Assembly: GCA_964468185.1 (NCBI GenBank)
Contig: CAYXTR010000009.1
Location: 88,301 to 152,300, forward strand
From: JANQFV01 sp964468185
GTDB lineage: Bacteria; Planctomycetota; Phycisphaerae; UBA1845; Fen-1342
Direction of reading: 5' to 3'
DNA: 64,000 bases
This document shows positions 20,317-29,592 of the stretch, in pieces (position 1 is the stretch's first letter; each line of letters opens with the position of its first letter). A model generated the notes under the pieces. That model ran no database searches, was not told the DNA's origin, and saw nothing but the letters and a program-made list of their open reading frames with translations. Position numbers and translations under genes: made by a program.

Positions 20317-21459
20317 GTGACAAACTCCGAAGCCTGCCGCTCGCTGTACGTGCACGTGCCGTTCTGCCGCGCGCGCTGCGGATACTGCGATTTCTATTCG
20401 GACGTGTTGACGCCCCCGGCGATCCAGCCGCTTGTCCAGGCCCTGAAACTCGAACTGGAACACCACGCCGCCGCCCGGCCGCTGGCGCTGGATGCCGTAT
20501 TCGTCGGCGGCGGCACGCCCACAGTACTTCCCCCAGCGATGCTGGCCGATTTGCTTTCCGCCATCCGGCCGCACCTGGCCGCAGATGGCGAGATCGAGTT
20601 TACCGTCGAGGCCAATCCTGCCACCGTCACGCCGGAGGTTGTTGGCGTGCTCACTGAAGCAGGCGTGAGTCGCGTATCGATCGGCGCCCAGTCCTTCAGT
20701 CCGAAAGAACTCGGCGTGCTCGACCGCCTCCACACGCCTGCCCAGGTAAGCGAGACCGTGGAAATCTGCCGGCAGGCCGGCCTTACCCAGATCAGTCTTG
20801 ACCTGATCTTCGGAATTCCAACGCAGACGGTGGCGTCCTGGCAGCGAACGATCCAGGCCGCACTCGATCTCCAGCCCGATCATCTGTCCTGCTACGGACT
20901 GACATACGAGCCGGCTACTGCCCTGCATGCGGCTCGTGAGGCCGGGAGTGTGGTGCCGGTTGACGAGGACGTCGAAGCCGAGATGTACGAGTTGATCGTG
21001 GACACCCTGCCAGCCGCCGGCTTGCAGCAGTACGAGATCAGCAACTTCGCACGCCCCGGCTATGCGTGTCGGCACAATGTGCATTGCTGGGACAACCAGC
21101 CGTACGTGGGCGTGGGTCCGTCGGCGGCGGGCTATCTCGATGGCGTACGCTACCGCAACGTGGCGGATACGGCCGCGTACGTCGAGGCTGTTGCGGCCGG
21201 CCACAGCCCGCGCGCCGAAGAGGAACGACTCTCTGACACGGAGCGGCTGCACGAGTCGGCGATGCTTGCATTGCGCACGATGCACGGCATCGACCGGGCC
21301 GCGTTCCTGGCCCGCTACGGCGTCGACCCGCTCAATGCGTTCGCGGATGCCATCAGCAGGCACATCGATCGGGGGCTGTTGTCCGTGGACGATGGTCGCA
21401 TCCACCTCACCCGGCGCGGACTGCTGCTCGCCAACGTCGTGATGGCGGATTTCCTATGA
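20317..21459 (+). CDS. hemW: HemW-like radical SAM protein (coproporphyrinogen III oxidase-like)
   Basis: 380 residues from a GTG at 20317; no in-frame ATG fits better. The N-terminus has the radical-SAM cluster motif in HVPFCRARCGYCDF (CxxxCxxC). A GGGTPT-like block, EANPATV, RVSIGAQSFSP, QISLDLIFGIPTQT and the HemN C-terminal-like part with NVHCWDNQPYVGVGPSAAG follow. Length and motif order fit HemW, now seen as a haem chaperone, rather than the longer oxygen-independent oxidase HemN. The 3' end overlaps the convergent glycosyltransferase gene by 6 bases. Confidence 0.92.
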   Translation: MTNSEACRSLYVHVPFCRARCGYCDFYSDVLTPPAIQPLVQALKLELEHHAAARPLALDAVFVGGGTPTVLPPAMLADLLSAIRPHLAADGEIEFTVEANPATVTPEVVGVLTEAGVSRVSIGAQSFSPKELGVLDRLHTPAQVSETVEICRQAGLTQISLDLIFGIPTQTVASWQRTIQAALDLQPDHLSCYGLTYEPATALHAAREAGSVVPVDEDVEAEMYELIVDTLPAAGLQQYEISNFARPGYACRHNVHCWDNQPYVGVGPSAAGYLDGVRYRNVADTAAYVEAVAAGHSPRAEEERLSDTERLHESAMLALRTMHGIDRAAFLARYGVDPLNAFADAISRHIDRGLLSVDDGRIHLTRRGLLLANVVMADFL

Positions 21460-23049
21460 ATTGGCAGACGTTGTCGCCAGGGCGTCCGCGGTGGCATCGG
21501 CTGTGCGACGTGACCGTTGCGGACGCGGTACGGAAGAAGACGGTACGGTGCGCTGTTTGACCGGCGCGACCTGCCGTTGACCGCGCGGACGCGATTGCCA
21601 GCCCAACAGCAGGAATCCGAGCGCATAGAGCAGTAAGAAGAGCCCACCGGGGCCATCCTGCGGCAGGAAATACACCCATTGCGCCAAGCACCACGTGCCC
21701 AGCAGTAGCTCAAACATCCACAAACGCGAACGCAAACTGCGGTACGCACTCTGCGCGCGCTGCCCCACACTGCCTGATTTCGGCGTCCGGACAAACTCGC
21801 CGCCGTGCTGAAACAGGCCGGTCATCACCGCGACGGCGTTATTCGCGCTGAGTCCCAATCCCAGGACGATCAGCTTCAACATCCGCAGCACCCCGGGGAT
21901 TGGCCGCCCGATCGACACGCGTGCGACGGAGTACGCAATACACGGTGCGATCGCTGCCAGCAGAAATGCCGTACAAAGCCACTGGATCCACACCGGCCAG
22001 CCATTGGTCAGTAACTCGGGCAACACGCGGCCGACCAGAGCGACGAGAATCATCGGCAGGGCAATGGCGTAAAGTGTGAGCTGGGCAGTAGCTTGAAGCT
22101 TCTGGGCGATCGTAAGCTGTGACCGCCAGACGTCGGGCAACATCTTTCGGGCCGTCTGAATCGTGCCGATCGCCCAGCGCCGCTGCTGCGTCTTGACGGC
22201 ATTCGCGTCGGCGGGAATCTCCGCCGGGCATTCCTCATCGACGCAATACACCATCCGCCAGCCCGCGAGCTGGGCCCGATAAGACAAATCCAGATCCTCG
22301 GTGATCGTGTCGCCGCTCCAGCCGCCGACCCGGGGGTCGTCGATGGCGGCCTTACGCCAAATTCCGCCAGTACCGTTGAAGCTCATCAGCAGGCCATTCC
22401 AATTGCGGGCACCCTGCTCGATCGCAAAGTGCACATCCATGGCCAACGAGAGCCCTTCGGTGACCCAAGATTCATGCTCGTTCAGATGCCCCCAGCGGCC
22501 CTGCACCACGCAGACATCCTCGCCCTGAGAAAACAGGGGGATCATCCGTCGCAGAAAGCCCGCTCTTGGCTGGAAGTCAGCGTCAAAGATCGCAATGAAC
22601 TCCCCGCGCGCGCTCCTCAGACCATGGGCCAGCGCACCCGCCTTGTAATGCTCGCGGGTCGGTCGGCGAACGACCTTGACGTCATAGCCTTGTGCACAGA
22701 GGTCGGCGACGACCTCGTCCACGATCTCCCGGGTCTCATCGGTGCTGTCATCCAGCACCTGCACCTCATGCTTGCCTGCCGGGTAGTCCATCTTCGCCGC
22801 AGCTTCGATGATGCGCGCCGCCACGGCCAGTTCGTTGTAGAGCGGCAACTGCGTCGTGACGACCGGCCAATTCTCTTCCGGGGTCTCGCGTTGATAATGC
22901 TCGATCACCTCCTGCTGCCGTTTGCGCACAACGCGCCGACGCCGCCAGGCCAGGAACATCAGCAGGTACAGATGAAACCCGTACAGGCTCGGCAGCGCCA
23001 CCAACAACAGGAACAGGATGAGGCAAATGAACTGTAACAGTACTGACAA
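21454..23049 (-). CDS. Membrane glycosyltransferase family 2 (cellulose-synthase-like)
   Basis: 531 residues from a TTG at 23049; the TTG is kept because the next internal Met would cut off the first transmembrane segment (residues about 4-33), but the start is uncertain. The catalytic GT2 domain shows VLDDSTDET (Asp100/101), FDADFQP (Asp156/158), TITEDLDLS (250-252) and QQRRWAIG (288-292), that is D, DxD, TED and QxxRW, the marks of processive beta-glycan synthases. Four or five C-terminal membrane segments follow, then a Ser/Arg/Thr-rich cytoplasmic tail. It should polymerise or transfer a nucleotide sugar across the inner membrane. There is no BcsB or PilZ domain, so cellulose itself cannot be claimed. 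Confidence 0.88.
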   Translation of the reverse strand: MSVLLQFICLILFLLLVALPSLYGFHLYLLMFLAWRRRRVVRKRQQEVIEHYQRETPEENWPVVTTQLPLYNELAVAARIIEAAAKMDYPAGKHEVQVLDDSTDETREIVDEVVADLCAQGYDVKVVRRPTREHYKAGALAHGLRSARGEFIAIFDADFQPRAGFLRRMIPLFSQGEDVCVVQGRWGHLNEHESWVTEGLSLAMDVHFAIEQGARNWNGLLMSFNGTGGIWRKAAIDDPRVGGWSGDTITEDLDLSYRAQLAGWRMVYCVDEECPAEIPADANAVKTQQRRWAIGTIQTARKMLPDVWRSQLTIAQKLQATAQLTLYAIALPMILVALVGRVLPELLTNGWPVWIQWLCTAFLLAAIAPCIAYSVARVSIGRPIPGVLRMLKLIVLGLGLSANNAVAVMTGLFQHGGEFVRTPKSGSVGQRAQSAYRSLRSRLWMFELLLGTWCLAQWVYFLPQDGPGGLFLLLYALGFLLLGWQSRPRGQRQVAPVKQRTVPSSSVPRPQRSRRTADATADALATTSANS

Positions 23050-23229
23050 TGGAAAGCCCGGATATTGTTCTCAGACCGCGTGGCGCCTTGGCGCCCCCTG
23101 CGAAACCCAATCGCAGTGATTAACGGATGTTGTAGGAGTCGTACCCGACACTGTCAACGAGCGCCCGTGACCGTCGGCTGAGGTCGCCCGCGCGATGGCT
23201 GCCGGGCAAGGCACTGCACTCCATGTTTT

Positions 23230-23385
23230 ATCGCCCCTGCGGACCCGTTGAGAAACCCCGCTGGGTCAATTCAACTCCGACCCGCTCTGGGACGATACAC
23301 CCCCTGAGGCTGTGGGTCACCGCTCAATTGAGCGGGCAGCCTGGCTTGGAGGGTCCGAGTTACGGCGAGCTCGGACTCTCTTTTT
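23230..23385 (+). ncRNA. Candidate structured RNA ending in a strong intrinsic terminator
   Basis: The 3' end is a very good terminator: an 11-base stem (23349-23359 with 23370-23380, one G-T wobble) followed by five Ts. Upstream lies a nested structure: AGGCTG (23307-23312) pairs with CAGCCT (23337-23342) and encloses the perfect hairpin CCGCTC-AATT-GAGCGG (23320-23335). No protein gene on the plus strand ends here, because the neighbour is the minus-strand glycosyltransferase. It may be a free-standing small RNA or a 5' attenuator for the lipoprotein gene at 23627. The 5' end is a guess. No known RNA family is recognised. Confidence 0.4.
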
Positions 23386-23626
23386 CATGCGCTCATCCAC
23401 CTCTAACCTCGTCCGTGACGATGCCCCAAAGATACGGCGTGTGCTCCTCACGGCTGCAACGATGGCGCAGGCGTTGCGCCACCGGCACCCGCAGCGACGC
23501 GCGTCACGCACATTCCTCATCTCGCCTCAGTCACCGGGCACCACCATCCCGATAAAAACTCTCATGGCCGCGTTGTGTCCGTCGCGCCAGGCCGCGCTCA
23601 ACCTCCTACCACGCCGGAGAACGCGT

Positions 23627-24157
23627 ATGAAGCGCATCACACCGTTCCTGATCGTGCTGTTGCTCGGCGGTTGCCCCACGATGCAGGAGGTCCCGCCACC
23701 CGCGGAGAACCTCGATTCCGCCCGCGTCATTGGTGCCAGCAGCATCCCCGAGGGCATCTACTTCGGGCAGGCCACCACGACCGTCGAGAGCTACCTGCAC
23801 AACGAGTTGATCGAGTCTGTCCAGGAATCCGACAATGTCGTGGCCAACTTCGGCACCGACGGCCTACCGCTGGCGGAGGGCGACGTCGTGCGTCCGGGAC
23901 TTTCGTTCACCAGCACCTATTCCGACGCGATGACGATCATGATCGGCACCGTGCAGGCTTCGGGCAATCGCGTCGCGGTCACGTACGAGGGCACGCTCGG
24001 CATCGGTCCCGCCTCGGCGGACTTCTCCGGCGTCACGCTCTATGAATTCCAGGCCCCGGACACGTTGCTCGTGACGGATACCTTCGAGTGGGGTGCCTTC
24101 GCCGACCGCAGCAACATGCGCCAACGCGTGCATCTCGAGGCGACCCTGACCCGATAA
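23627..24157 (+). CDS. Predicted lipoprotein of unknown function
   Basis: 176 residues from the ATG at 23627, which has a GGAGA seven bases upstream and gives a typical lipoprotein signal: MKRITPFLIVLLLGGC, lipobox LLGGC with the lipidated Cys at residue 16. The mature part is Thr/Val/Gly-rich with alternating beta strands and two 'V-T-Y/L-Y-E' type hairpins, probably a single beta domain. The frame stays open upstream to 23312, but that extension has no ribosome site and would bury the lipobox. No family recognised. Confidence 0.72.
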   Translation: MKRITPFLIVLLLGGCPTMQEVPPPAENLDSARVIGASSIPEGIYFGQATTTVESYLHNELIESVQESDNVVANFGTDGLPLAEGDVVRPGLSFTSTYSDAMTIMIGTVQASGNRVAVTYEGTLGIGPASADFSGVTLYEFQAPDTLLVTDTFEWGAFADRSNMRQRVHLEATLTR

Positions 24158-24344
24158 CGGGGTCCGCTGCGGATGATTCCTCGCCGCCGACCGTTGCCTT
24201 GCTGGCCACCATCGCCCGCTGCGCGCATAATGCCCGGTCCCGCATTCGGCGACGCTCGACGTGTGCGGTGCTGATGTGTGTTGCGCCCGACCGCGGTGCA
24301 AGGATGCTCCCAACCGCCAGCGCAGCGGTGATGTTGTAACGAAT

Positions 24345-24363
24345 GGTCGGGCGTCCCCCGACC
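24345..24363 (+). promoter_or_regulatory. Hairpin just upstream of a ribosome binding site
   Basis: GGTCGGG pairs with CCCGACC around a five-base loop, five bases before the AGGGAAG that serves the ATG at 24380. It could tune translation of the dehydrogenase gene. Structure seen; role inferred. Confidence 0.3.
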
Positions 24364-24379
24364 GGGCGAGGGAAGTCTC

Positions 24380-25729
24380 ATGAAGAACATACTGGTGCTG
24401 GGGGCGGGGCAGAGTGCTCCGTTTCTCATCGAATATCTGTTGGATCACGCCAATCAGCACGACTGGTTCGTAACCGTTGCCGACCGCGACCAGCAACTCG
24501 CGGCCCAACGCATCAACGGTCATCCGCGCGGTCAAAGCGCCCACTTCGAGGTCGACGACCTCGAGCTGCGCGCCACGCTGATCCGCAAGGCCGACCTTGT
24601 CATCAATCTACTTCCGGCGATGTTCCAGCCGCTCATCGCTGAGGACTGTGTCAACCACCGCGCGCACATGGTTTCGGCGTCGTATCGCGATGAACGCGTG
24701 CGTCACCTCGACGACAACGCCCATCGCGCGGACGTGCTGTTGCTGACGGAGGTCGGGCTCGACCCCGGCATCGACATCATGTCCGCCATGGAGATCATCC
24801 ACCGCGTCAAACAGAACGGCGGCCATATCGAGAAATTCCTCTCCTACGGCAGCGGCGTACCCGCGCCCGAAGTCAAAGCCAACCCCCTGGGCTACTGCAT
24901 TACCTGGAACCCGCGCAACGTCGTCATGGCAGGGGAGCAGGGCGCCCAGTACGTCGTGGATAATCAAATCAAGATCGTGCCCTGGCACAACGTTTTCAAC
25001 CACTCCTGGCCGCTCGAGGTGCGCGGCGTCGGCGCGATGGAGGCCTATCCGAATCGCGACTCGCTTTCATACCTCTCCGTATTCCGGCTGCAGAAGTGCC
25101 ACACGATGATCCGCGGTACCCTCCGCTATCCGGGCTGGAGCGAGACCTGGAATCAGATCGTCCGCCTCGGCCTGCCCAACGAACACGTCCGCATACCCGA
25201 TCTTCACAAACGCAGTTTCGCCGAGATTGTCGAGATGTTTCTTCCGCGGGCGGCTTCCGGATCGCGGCTGGAGGGGCGCGTCGCCAACTTCCTGAACATC
25301 AGCGCCACCGGCACGATCATGAACAACCTCCGCTGGCTCGGTCTGTTTTCGGAGGAGCCCCTCGGCATCGAGGGCGAGACCGCCGCGGATGCCATGATCT
25401 ATCTCCTTCGCCAAAAGCTGGCCCTCCCGCCCGACGGACGCGACATGGTCGCCATCGTCCACGATATCGAGGCCTGTTACCCCGAGCAGGAAGACCACCG
25501 CGAGCGGATCGTCTCCACCTTCGTGCACTACGGCGACCCCGGCGGCACTACCGCCATGTCCCGCACCGTCGGTTTGCCTGCGGCGATCGCCGCTCGCCTG
25601 ATCATGTTGGGTGAGTTGCCGCTGACCGGCAGTCATATCCCGACGCATGAGCGGATCTATGGTCCGATATTGCGCGAACTCGAATCCCACGGCATGGAGT
25701 TCGCCGAAGAGATCACGCCGAAGTCCTAG
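24380..25729 (+). CDS. Saccharopine dehydrogenase-family oxidoreductase
   Basis: 449 residues with AGGGAAG ahead of the ATG. The N-terminal Rossmann fold carries LVLGAGQSAP, VTVADRD and ADLVINLLPAMFQPLIAEDCV, followed by TEVGLDPGIDIMSAMEII, GSGVPAPEVKANPLGYCITWNPRNVV and the family's C-terminal part. This pattern matches saccharopine reductase of the alpha-aminoadipate lysine route (L-glutamate-forming, NADP). In bacteria such genes also belong to lysine degradation or to carboxynorspermidine-type reactions. No other lysine or polyamine gene lies next to it, so the substrate is open. Next on the strand is pilT, 230 bases away. Confidence 0.88.
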   Translation: MKNILVLGAGQSAPFLIEYLLDHANQHDWFVTVADRDQQLAAQRINGHPRGQSAHFEVDDLELRATLIRKADLVINLLPAMFQPLIAEDCVNHRAHMVSASYRDERVRHLDDNAHRADVLLLTEVGLDPGIDIMSAMEIIHRVKQNGGHIEKFLSYGSGVPAPEVKANPLGYCITWNPRNVVMAGEQGAQYVVDNQIKIVPWHNVFNHSWPLEVRGVGAMEAYPNRDSLSYLSVFRLQKCHTMIRGTLRYPGWSETWNQIVRLGLPNEHVRIPDLHKRSFAEIVEMFLPRAASGSRLEGRVANFLNISATGTIMNNLRWLGLFSEEPLGIEGETAADAMIYLLRQKLALPPDGRDMVAIVHDIEACYPEQEDHRERIVSTFVHYGDPGGTTAMSRTVGLPAAIAARLIMLGELPLTGSHIPTHERIYGPILRELESHGMEFAEEITPKS

Positions 25730-25959
25730 CCCGCCGCGCCAAAGGGGGCGTTTGCAACTCTATTTTCCGTCGCAACTTACAGAGTAATGATCGGTGTGCC
25801 GTGCTGTCGCCGACAATTCCTGACTCTCCGCACCTCCAACGTCCCCGCATCCGCAGCGAATGCCCGACGTACAAAGGACGTCCGTTGCGGCGGCGTGTTG
25901 CCTGCGGGGCGTCGACGACTGGCCGGACTATCGCGTGACCGATGAGAGGATAAGGTACG

Positions 25960-27135
25960 ATGTTTGATGGACATGTGACCTCCATGAGCCCGGATGCCGT
26001 TGAGGAAGCCCTCGACCAGTTGCGCGGCGACGACGACGGAGAATTCGATATGCCCTCGGCCGAACTTCTGGCCCTGCTCGAGGACGCGGTAGCGCGGTCT
26101 GCCTCCGACGTCCATCTCGTACCGGGCTATCCTGCGACCTTCAGGGTGCACGGCCAGATGCGGCCCGTGGGCGCTGCCCTGCTGGAGCCCGAGGAGACCC
26201 GGCGGATCGTCGCATCCCTTCTGCCCGAGCGCTCACGAGACATGCTCGAAGAGAGCAAGAATATGGATTGCTCCGTCTCTGTACGACATGACGGCGTGGA
26301 GTGCCGCTTCCGGGCCAGCGTGTACCTCTCCCAAGGCAACTGGTGCGCCTGCCTGCGACACATCCCCAACGAAATTCCCTCACTGGATTGGCTGGGTTTC
26401 AGTGAAGGCCTCGCCCAGCGACTTGTGTCCTATAGCAACGGACTGGTCATCATCACAGGCATCACGGGGTCCGGTAAGACCGCCACGCTGGCAGCCTTGA
26501 TGCACTTGCTCCGCCAAGATGAGAGCAAGCGGATTCTCACCATCGAGGAGCCGATCGAGTACCTGCATCCGCCGGGGCGCGGCGCCATCGTGACACAGCG
26601 CGAAGTCGGGCGCGATGTCGACTCATTCGCGGATGGCCTGAAGCACGGCCTCCGGCAGGATCCGGACGTGATCCTCGTCGGCGAAATCCGCGACCGTGAA
26701 ACCGCCCAGATCGCCCTCAGCGCCGCCGAAACAGGGCACCTCATCTTCACGACACTGCACACGCGCGATGCCAAGGGTGCCATCTCCCGCCTCGTGGACA
26801 TCTTCCCGCAGGAGTATCAGGATGACATTCGCGGACAGCTCGCCATGAGCCTGCGGTCCGTGGTTTGTCAGCACCTGTTACCCACCCGCTCAGCGGACGA
26901 GAAGCGGGCCCTGGCGCTGGAGGTGCTCCACGTCAACAGCCAGACGCGGGCGGCCATCCGGGCCGGCAAGATCGAGTCGATCGAGTCGGCTATCCAGACT
27001 GGCAAGAAGGAAGGCATGATCACGCTGGATGACGATCTCCAGCGGCTGGTCGGCACCGGCCAGATCAGCATCGATACCGCCCGTCGTTTCGCCAAGGACC
27101 CCAACGCCATCGTCGGATCCGCGTCGGCGTGGTAG
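25960..27135 (+). CDS. pilT: PilT-family type IV pilus retraction ATPase
   Basis: 391 residues with GAGGATAAGG before the ATG at 25960. A 35-residue acidic N-terminal extension precedes the PilT N-domain. The ATPase core is complete: Walker A GITGSGKT (Lys173), Asp box around TIEEPIEYLH, Walker B ILVGEIRDRETA, His box TGHLIFTTLHT, and the PilT-type C-terminal AIRxGKIESI motif. It would power pilus retraction (twitching, DNA uptake) at the inner membrane. No pilB, pilC or pilM is next to it; a second PilT/PilU paralogue elsewhere is possible, so the symbol is a family name. Confidence 0.9.
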   Translation: MFDGHVTSMSPDAVEEALDQLRGDDDGEFDMPSAELLALLEDAVARSASDVHLVPGYPATFRVHGQMRPVGAALLEPEETRRIVASLLPERSRDMLEESKNMDCSVSVRHDGVECRFRASVYLSQGNWCACLRHIPNEIPSLDWLGFSEGLAQRLVSYSNGLVIITGITGSGKTATLAALMHLLRQDESKRILTIEEPIEYLHPPGRGAIVTQREVGRDVDSFADGLKHGLRQDPDVILVGEIRDRETAQIALSAAETGHLIFTTLHTRDAKGAISRLVDIFPQEYQDDIRGQLAMSLRSVVCQHLLPTRSADEKRALALEVLHVNSQTRAAIRAGKIESIESAIQTGKKEGMITLDDDLQRLVGTGQISIDTARRFAKDPNAIVGSASAW

Positions 27136-27444
27136 GTGCCGCGCCGAATAGGCCGAGCGCCGGCAATCCGAATTGAAACCGGTGCCCGCAGACGATATCT
27201 AAGTATGTGTGGCCGGGGATCCTGCGGCGGGTGCCGCTGCCCGGCAACCCAGGAGTCACGCCCGAACGCCATTCCGAGCATGAAGCTCAAGCCATCTTGT
27301 TCGCGGGCCGTCAGCAGCGACGGTGGGCAGATGTGACCGTTACGTCTCGCCAACGCACGATCAGGCGGCTCGAGGTCCCGCGAGTGGTGATCGGAGGATC
27401 GACCTCAGGTGAAGCACACCGTTGTCCACTCAGGAACACAACGA
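27136..27444. other. Intergenic stretch, nothing recognised
   Basis: 309 bases between pilT and the deiminase-like gene. No convincing hairpin with a T run, no RNA gene and no ORF with gene-like features. The frame of the following gene reaches back to a GTG at 27409 but that start lacks a signal peptide context. Confidence 0.5.
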
Positions 27445-28713
27445 ATGAAGTACGCGCACTTGTTGTTGTCCGGGGCCCTTCTCGCCAGCACCCTGGCCGC
27501 GACAGCTCAGTCCGACATCGCGGTCGTGTCGGATACCGGCGGCCCCGTTTCGCAGATCGTGCTGCACTACGTGCCGGACTCGGTTCTGGATCTGCTCCCG
27601 ACCTACGAGGACTTGTTCGATTCCCTCAGTCCGCAAGTTGACCTACAGGTCCTCTGCCCGTGGCCGGAAGCCGTTGACGAGTTCAACGCCTGCTGGCTGG
27701 CACGCGCAGCGGCGGGTGGTCGGCGTGTCTGCGTCGTCGACGTGGACCGTCCCATCACCATCTGGGCTCGCGATCGACGCATCGCACGCGAGTACATCCA
27801 CGACGGTCGAACGGCTGCTACCTTCGTACCGGCCAACGTCGCCGACTATCAGGAGGACAAACGTGGCGACCTCGGTGTACCGCGATTGCTCGTGGGGCGC
27901 GGCCTCTTGCCGGGTGCGTTCAGCAGTCTGCTGCACCTGGAGGGCGGCAACGTCGTTTCCAATGATCGACATGCCTTCGTCGGCGCAAATGTCCTGACAG
28001 AGAATCCCACACTCGCCCATCAGGCCGATCTGCCCAGAATCTTGGAACGTATCCTTGGCCGCGACGTGATCCTGGTCGGCGAGCGTGGTACCGACGTGCC
28101 ATGGCAGCACATCGACATGTACCTCACGCCGATCGACGACCAGACGGTCCTGGTGGCAAGCCCAGCGCTGGCCCGTTCACTGTTGTTGGGTGAGAACTGC
28201 GACCTCTTCGCGGATCGGGACGAATCTGAGCAGCCCCTGCCGTTGCTGCTCTATCGTGACGAAGAACTCGATATCGCAGCCCAGCAGCTGGAGTCCTACG
28301 GGTACAACGTCGTCCGCTTGCCGGCGATCATCGACCCCGCGGAAGACTGGATGATCACCTACAACAACGTCATCCTGGAGCACACGGTTGCCGGCCGCGT
28401 GGCCTACATGCCCGTGTATCACTTCCGAACGCTGGATGACGCGGCCGAGGAGGTTTATCAACAACTCGGTTTTCAGGTAAGGCGCATCGATGTGTCCGGC
28501 GTCTATCGCTACGGCGGTGCGATCCGCTGCGTCGCGAATGTGATCCGTCGCGAACGAGTCCCATCCGCCCCGCCTTCGCCCAGACGCTTGACGAACCGCG
28601 CCAACGTCCCTCCGCCGGACTGGGAGTGCCGGCTACAGTATGAGGCCGGGCCGCGCTGGCCGCGAAGAGCAGCCTGGACCCGCATTCACTTTACCAATCG
28701 GCCCCCCAGTTGA
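27445..28713 (+). CDS. Secreted peptidyl-arginine deiminase/agmatine deiminase-like protein
   Basis: 422 residues. The ATG at 27445 gives a clear signal peptide (MKYAHLLLSGALLASTLAATAQ) and has AGGA ten bases upstream. The body fits the guanidino-group-modifying fold: HLEGGNVV (Glu166), WQHIDMYLTP (His222) and a C-terminal GGAIRCVANVIRR whose Cys362 aligns with the catalytic Cys of GGIHC in agmatine deiminases. The His before that Cys is Arg here. Known members convert arginine, agmatine or peptidyl-arginine to the ureido product plus ammonia. An exported member suggests modification of envelope or external protein or amine. The 3' end overlaps the convergent regulator gene by 28 bases. Confidence 0.75.
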   Translation: MKYAHLLLSGALLASTLAATAQSDIAVVSDTGGPVSQIVLHYVPDSVLDLLPTYEDLFDSLSPQVDLQVLCPWPEAVDEFNACWLARAAAGGRRVCVVDVDRPITIWARDRRIAREYIHDGRTAATFVPANVADYQEDKRGDLGVPRLLVGRGLLPGAFSSLLHLEGGNVVSNDRHAFVGANVLTENPTLAHQADLPRILERILGRDVILVGERGTDVPWQHIDMYLTPIDDQTVLVASPALARSLLLGENCDLFADRDESEQPLPLLLYRDEELDIAAQQLESYGYNVVRLPAIIDPAEDWMITYNNVILEHTVAGRVAYMPVYHFRTLDDAAEEVYQQLGFQVRRIDVSGVYRYGGAIRCVANVIRRERVPSAPPSPRRLTNRANVPPPDWECRLQYEAGPRWPRRAAWTRIHFTNRPPS

Positions 28714-29567
28714 AGCCCTTTCACGAACGCGGCCAACTCACCCATCGAGTGCCCCACGTAAACGTTGTCGCCCTTCGGCAGCCGGACCTTATCACACGCG
28801 TCACCGCCAATAATGAGCTTGATCTCTCGCTGGGCAAGTTGCTGTGCGAGGTGGGCAAGGCCCGGTTCCAGCGACTCAGGCGCGTCAGCGTGCGTAACAC
28901 TCATCCAGACCAGGGCAGCCTCATGATGGTCGGCGGCCTGCAGGAATGACTCGAACGGTGTCTGTGCGCCCAGGTTCACGGCGTGAAATCCCTCGGCTGC
29001 CAGCACCGTCGCTGCGATGGCAGACGTCAACGCACATGTGTCTTTCGGGGGCGCACCCCCGACGGCAGCCGGCTGAGAGATCTGAGGATCGATGGTCGTA
29101 TGCAGTTGCCGCACGGCCTCCAGGCAGATTTCCGACGCCCGATGCTCAAGGAAGATTCCCTCCTCGTGTTCCTGCCACAAGCTGCCCAAACGGTGAAACG
29201 CGCTCGCAATCGGGCCGTCACTGATCGCAGCAACACTCCGGCCAGCCAGGTACATGGAGAGGATGAGGCCACGGGCTTCATGACCGCGCCCCTCCTTCAG
29301 GTAGGCATGCAGCCGTTCCGCATCATCATCCCCGACGCGATTGCCATCCGAGACCGCCTCCAAGTCAGGCAACCCCAGCACGTCGGGGCGGACGATCGTC
29401 GCTTGCGACTCGCGAATGAAACGGATCGCCTCGGCGATGGGGATCCGGCGATGTCCGCCCGCCGTCCGCGAGACACGGATGCGTCCGTCGTCGGCCCAGC
29501 GTTTCAAGGATGACTCGCTAACGCCGATCGCTTGTGCCAATTCCTTCGGTGAGAGTACTGGATTCAT
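28686..29567 (-). CDS. MerR-type regulator with B12-binding domain, CarH/LitR photoreceptor family (degenerate cobalt site)
   Basis: 293 residues; AGAGGA before the ATG. Residues 4-70 are a MerR-type winged HTH (ELAQAIGVSESSLKRWADDGRIRVSRTAGGHRRI). A helical cap domain carries W-x9-EH (Trp131, Glu141, His142), the mark of CarH proteins that hold adenosyl-B12 as light sensor. The B12-binding domain keeps the spacing of D-x-H-x-x-G, 41 residues, S-x-T, 28 residues, G-G, but the His is Cys178 and the Gly is Thr181. The residue after Trp131 is Gln, where Thermus CarH has the His that ligates cobalt after light. Family members repress photolyase and carotenoid genes in the dark. Here it faces a photolyase cluster, so control of it is likely, though light and B12 response are in doubt. 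Confidence 0.88.
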   Translation of the reverse strand: MNPVLSPKELAQAIGVSESSLKRWADDGRIRVSRTAGGHRRIPIAEAIRFIRESQATIVRPDVLGLPDLEAVSDGNRVGDDDAERLHAYLKEGRGHEARGLILSMYLAGRSVAAISDGPIASAFHRLGSLWQEHEEGIFLEHRASEICLEAVRQLHTTIDPQISQPAAVGGAPPKDTCALTSAIAATVLAAEGFHAVNLGAQTPFESFLQAADHHEAALVWMSVTHADAPESLEPGLAHLAQQLAQREIKLIIGGDACDKVRLPKGDNVYVGHSMGELAAFVKGLQLGGRLVK

Positions 29568-29592
29568 CTAATCCTCTTGATCGTTTTGGATG

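Noticed and set aside
23312..23626. N-terminal extension of the lipoprotein gene at 23627
   Set aside because: The frame is open, but it overlaps the strong terminator, lacks a ribosome site and would place the lipobox 100 residues inside.
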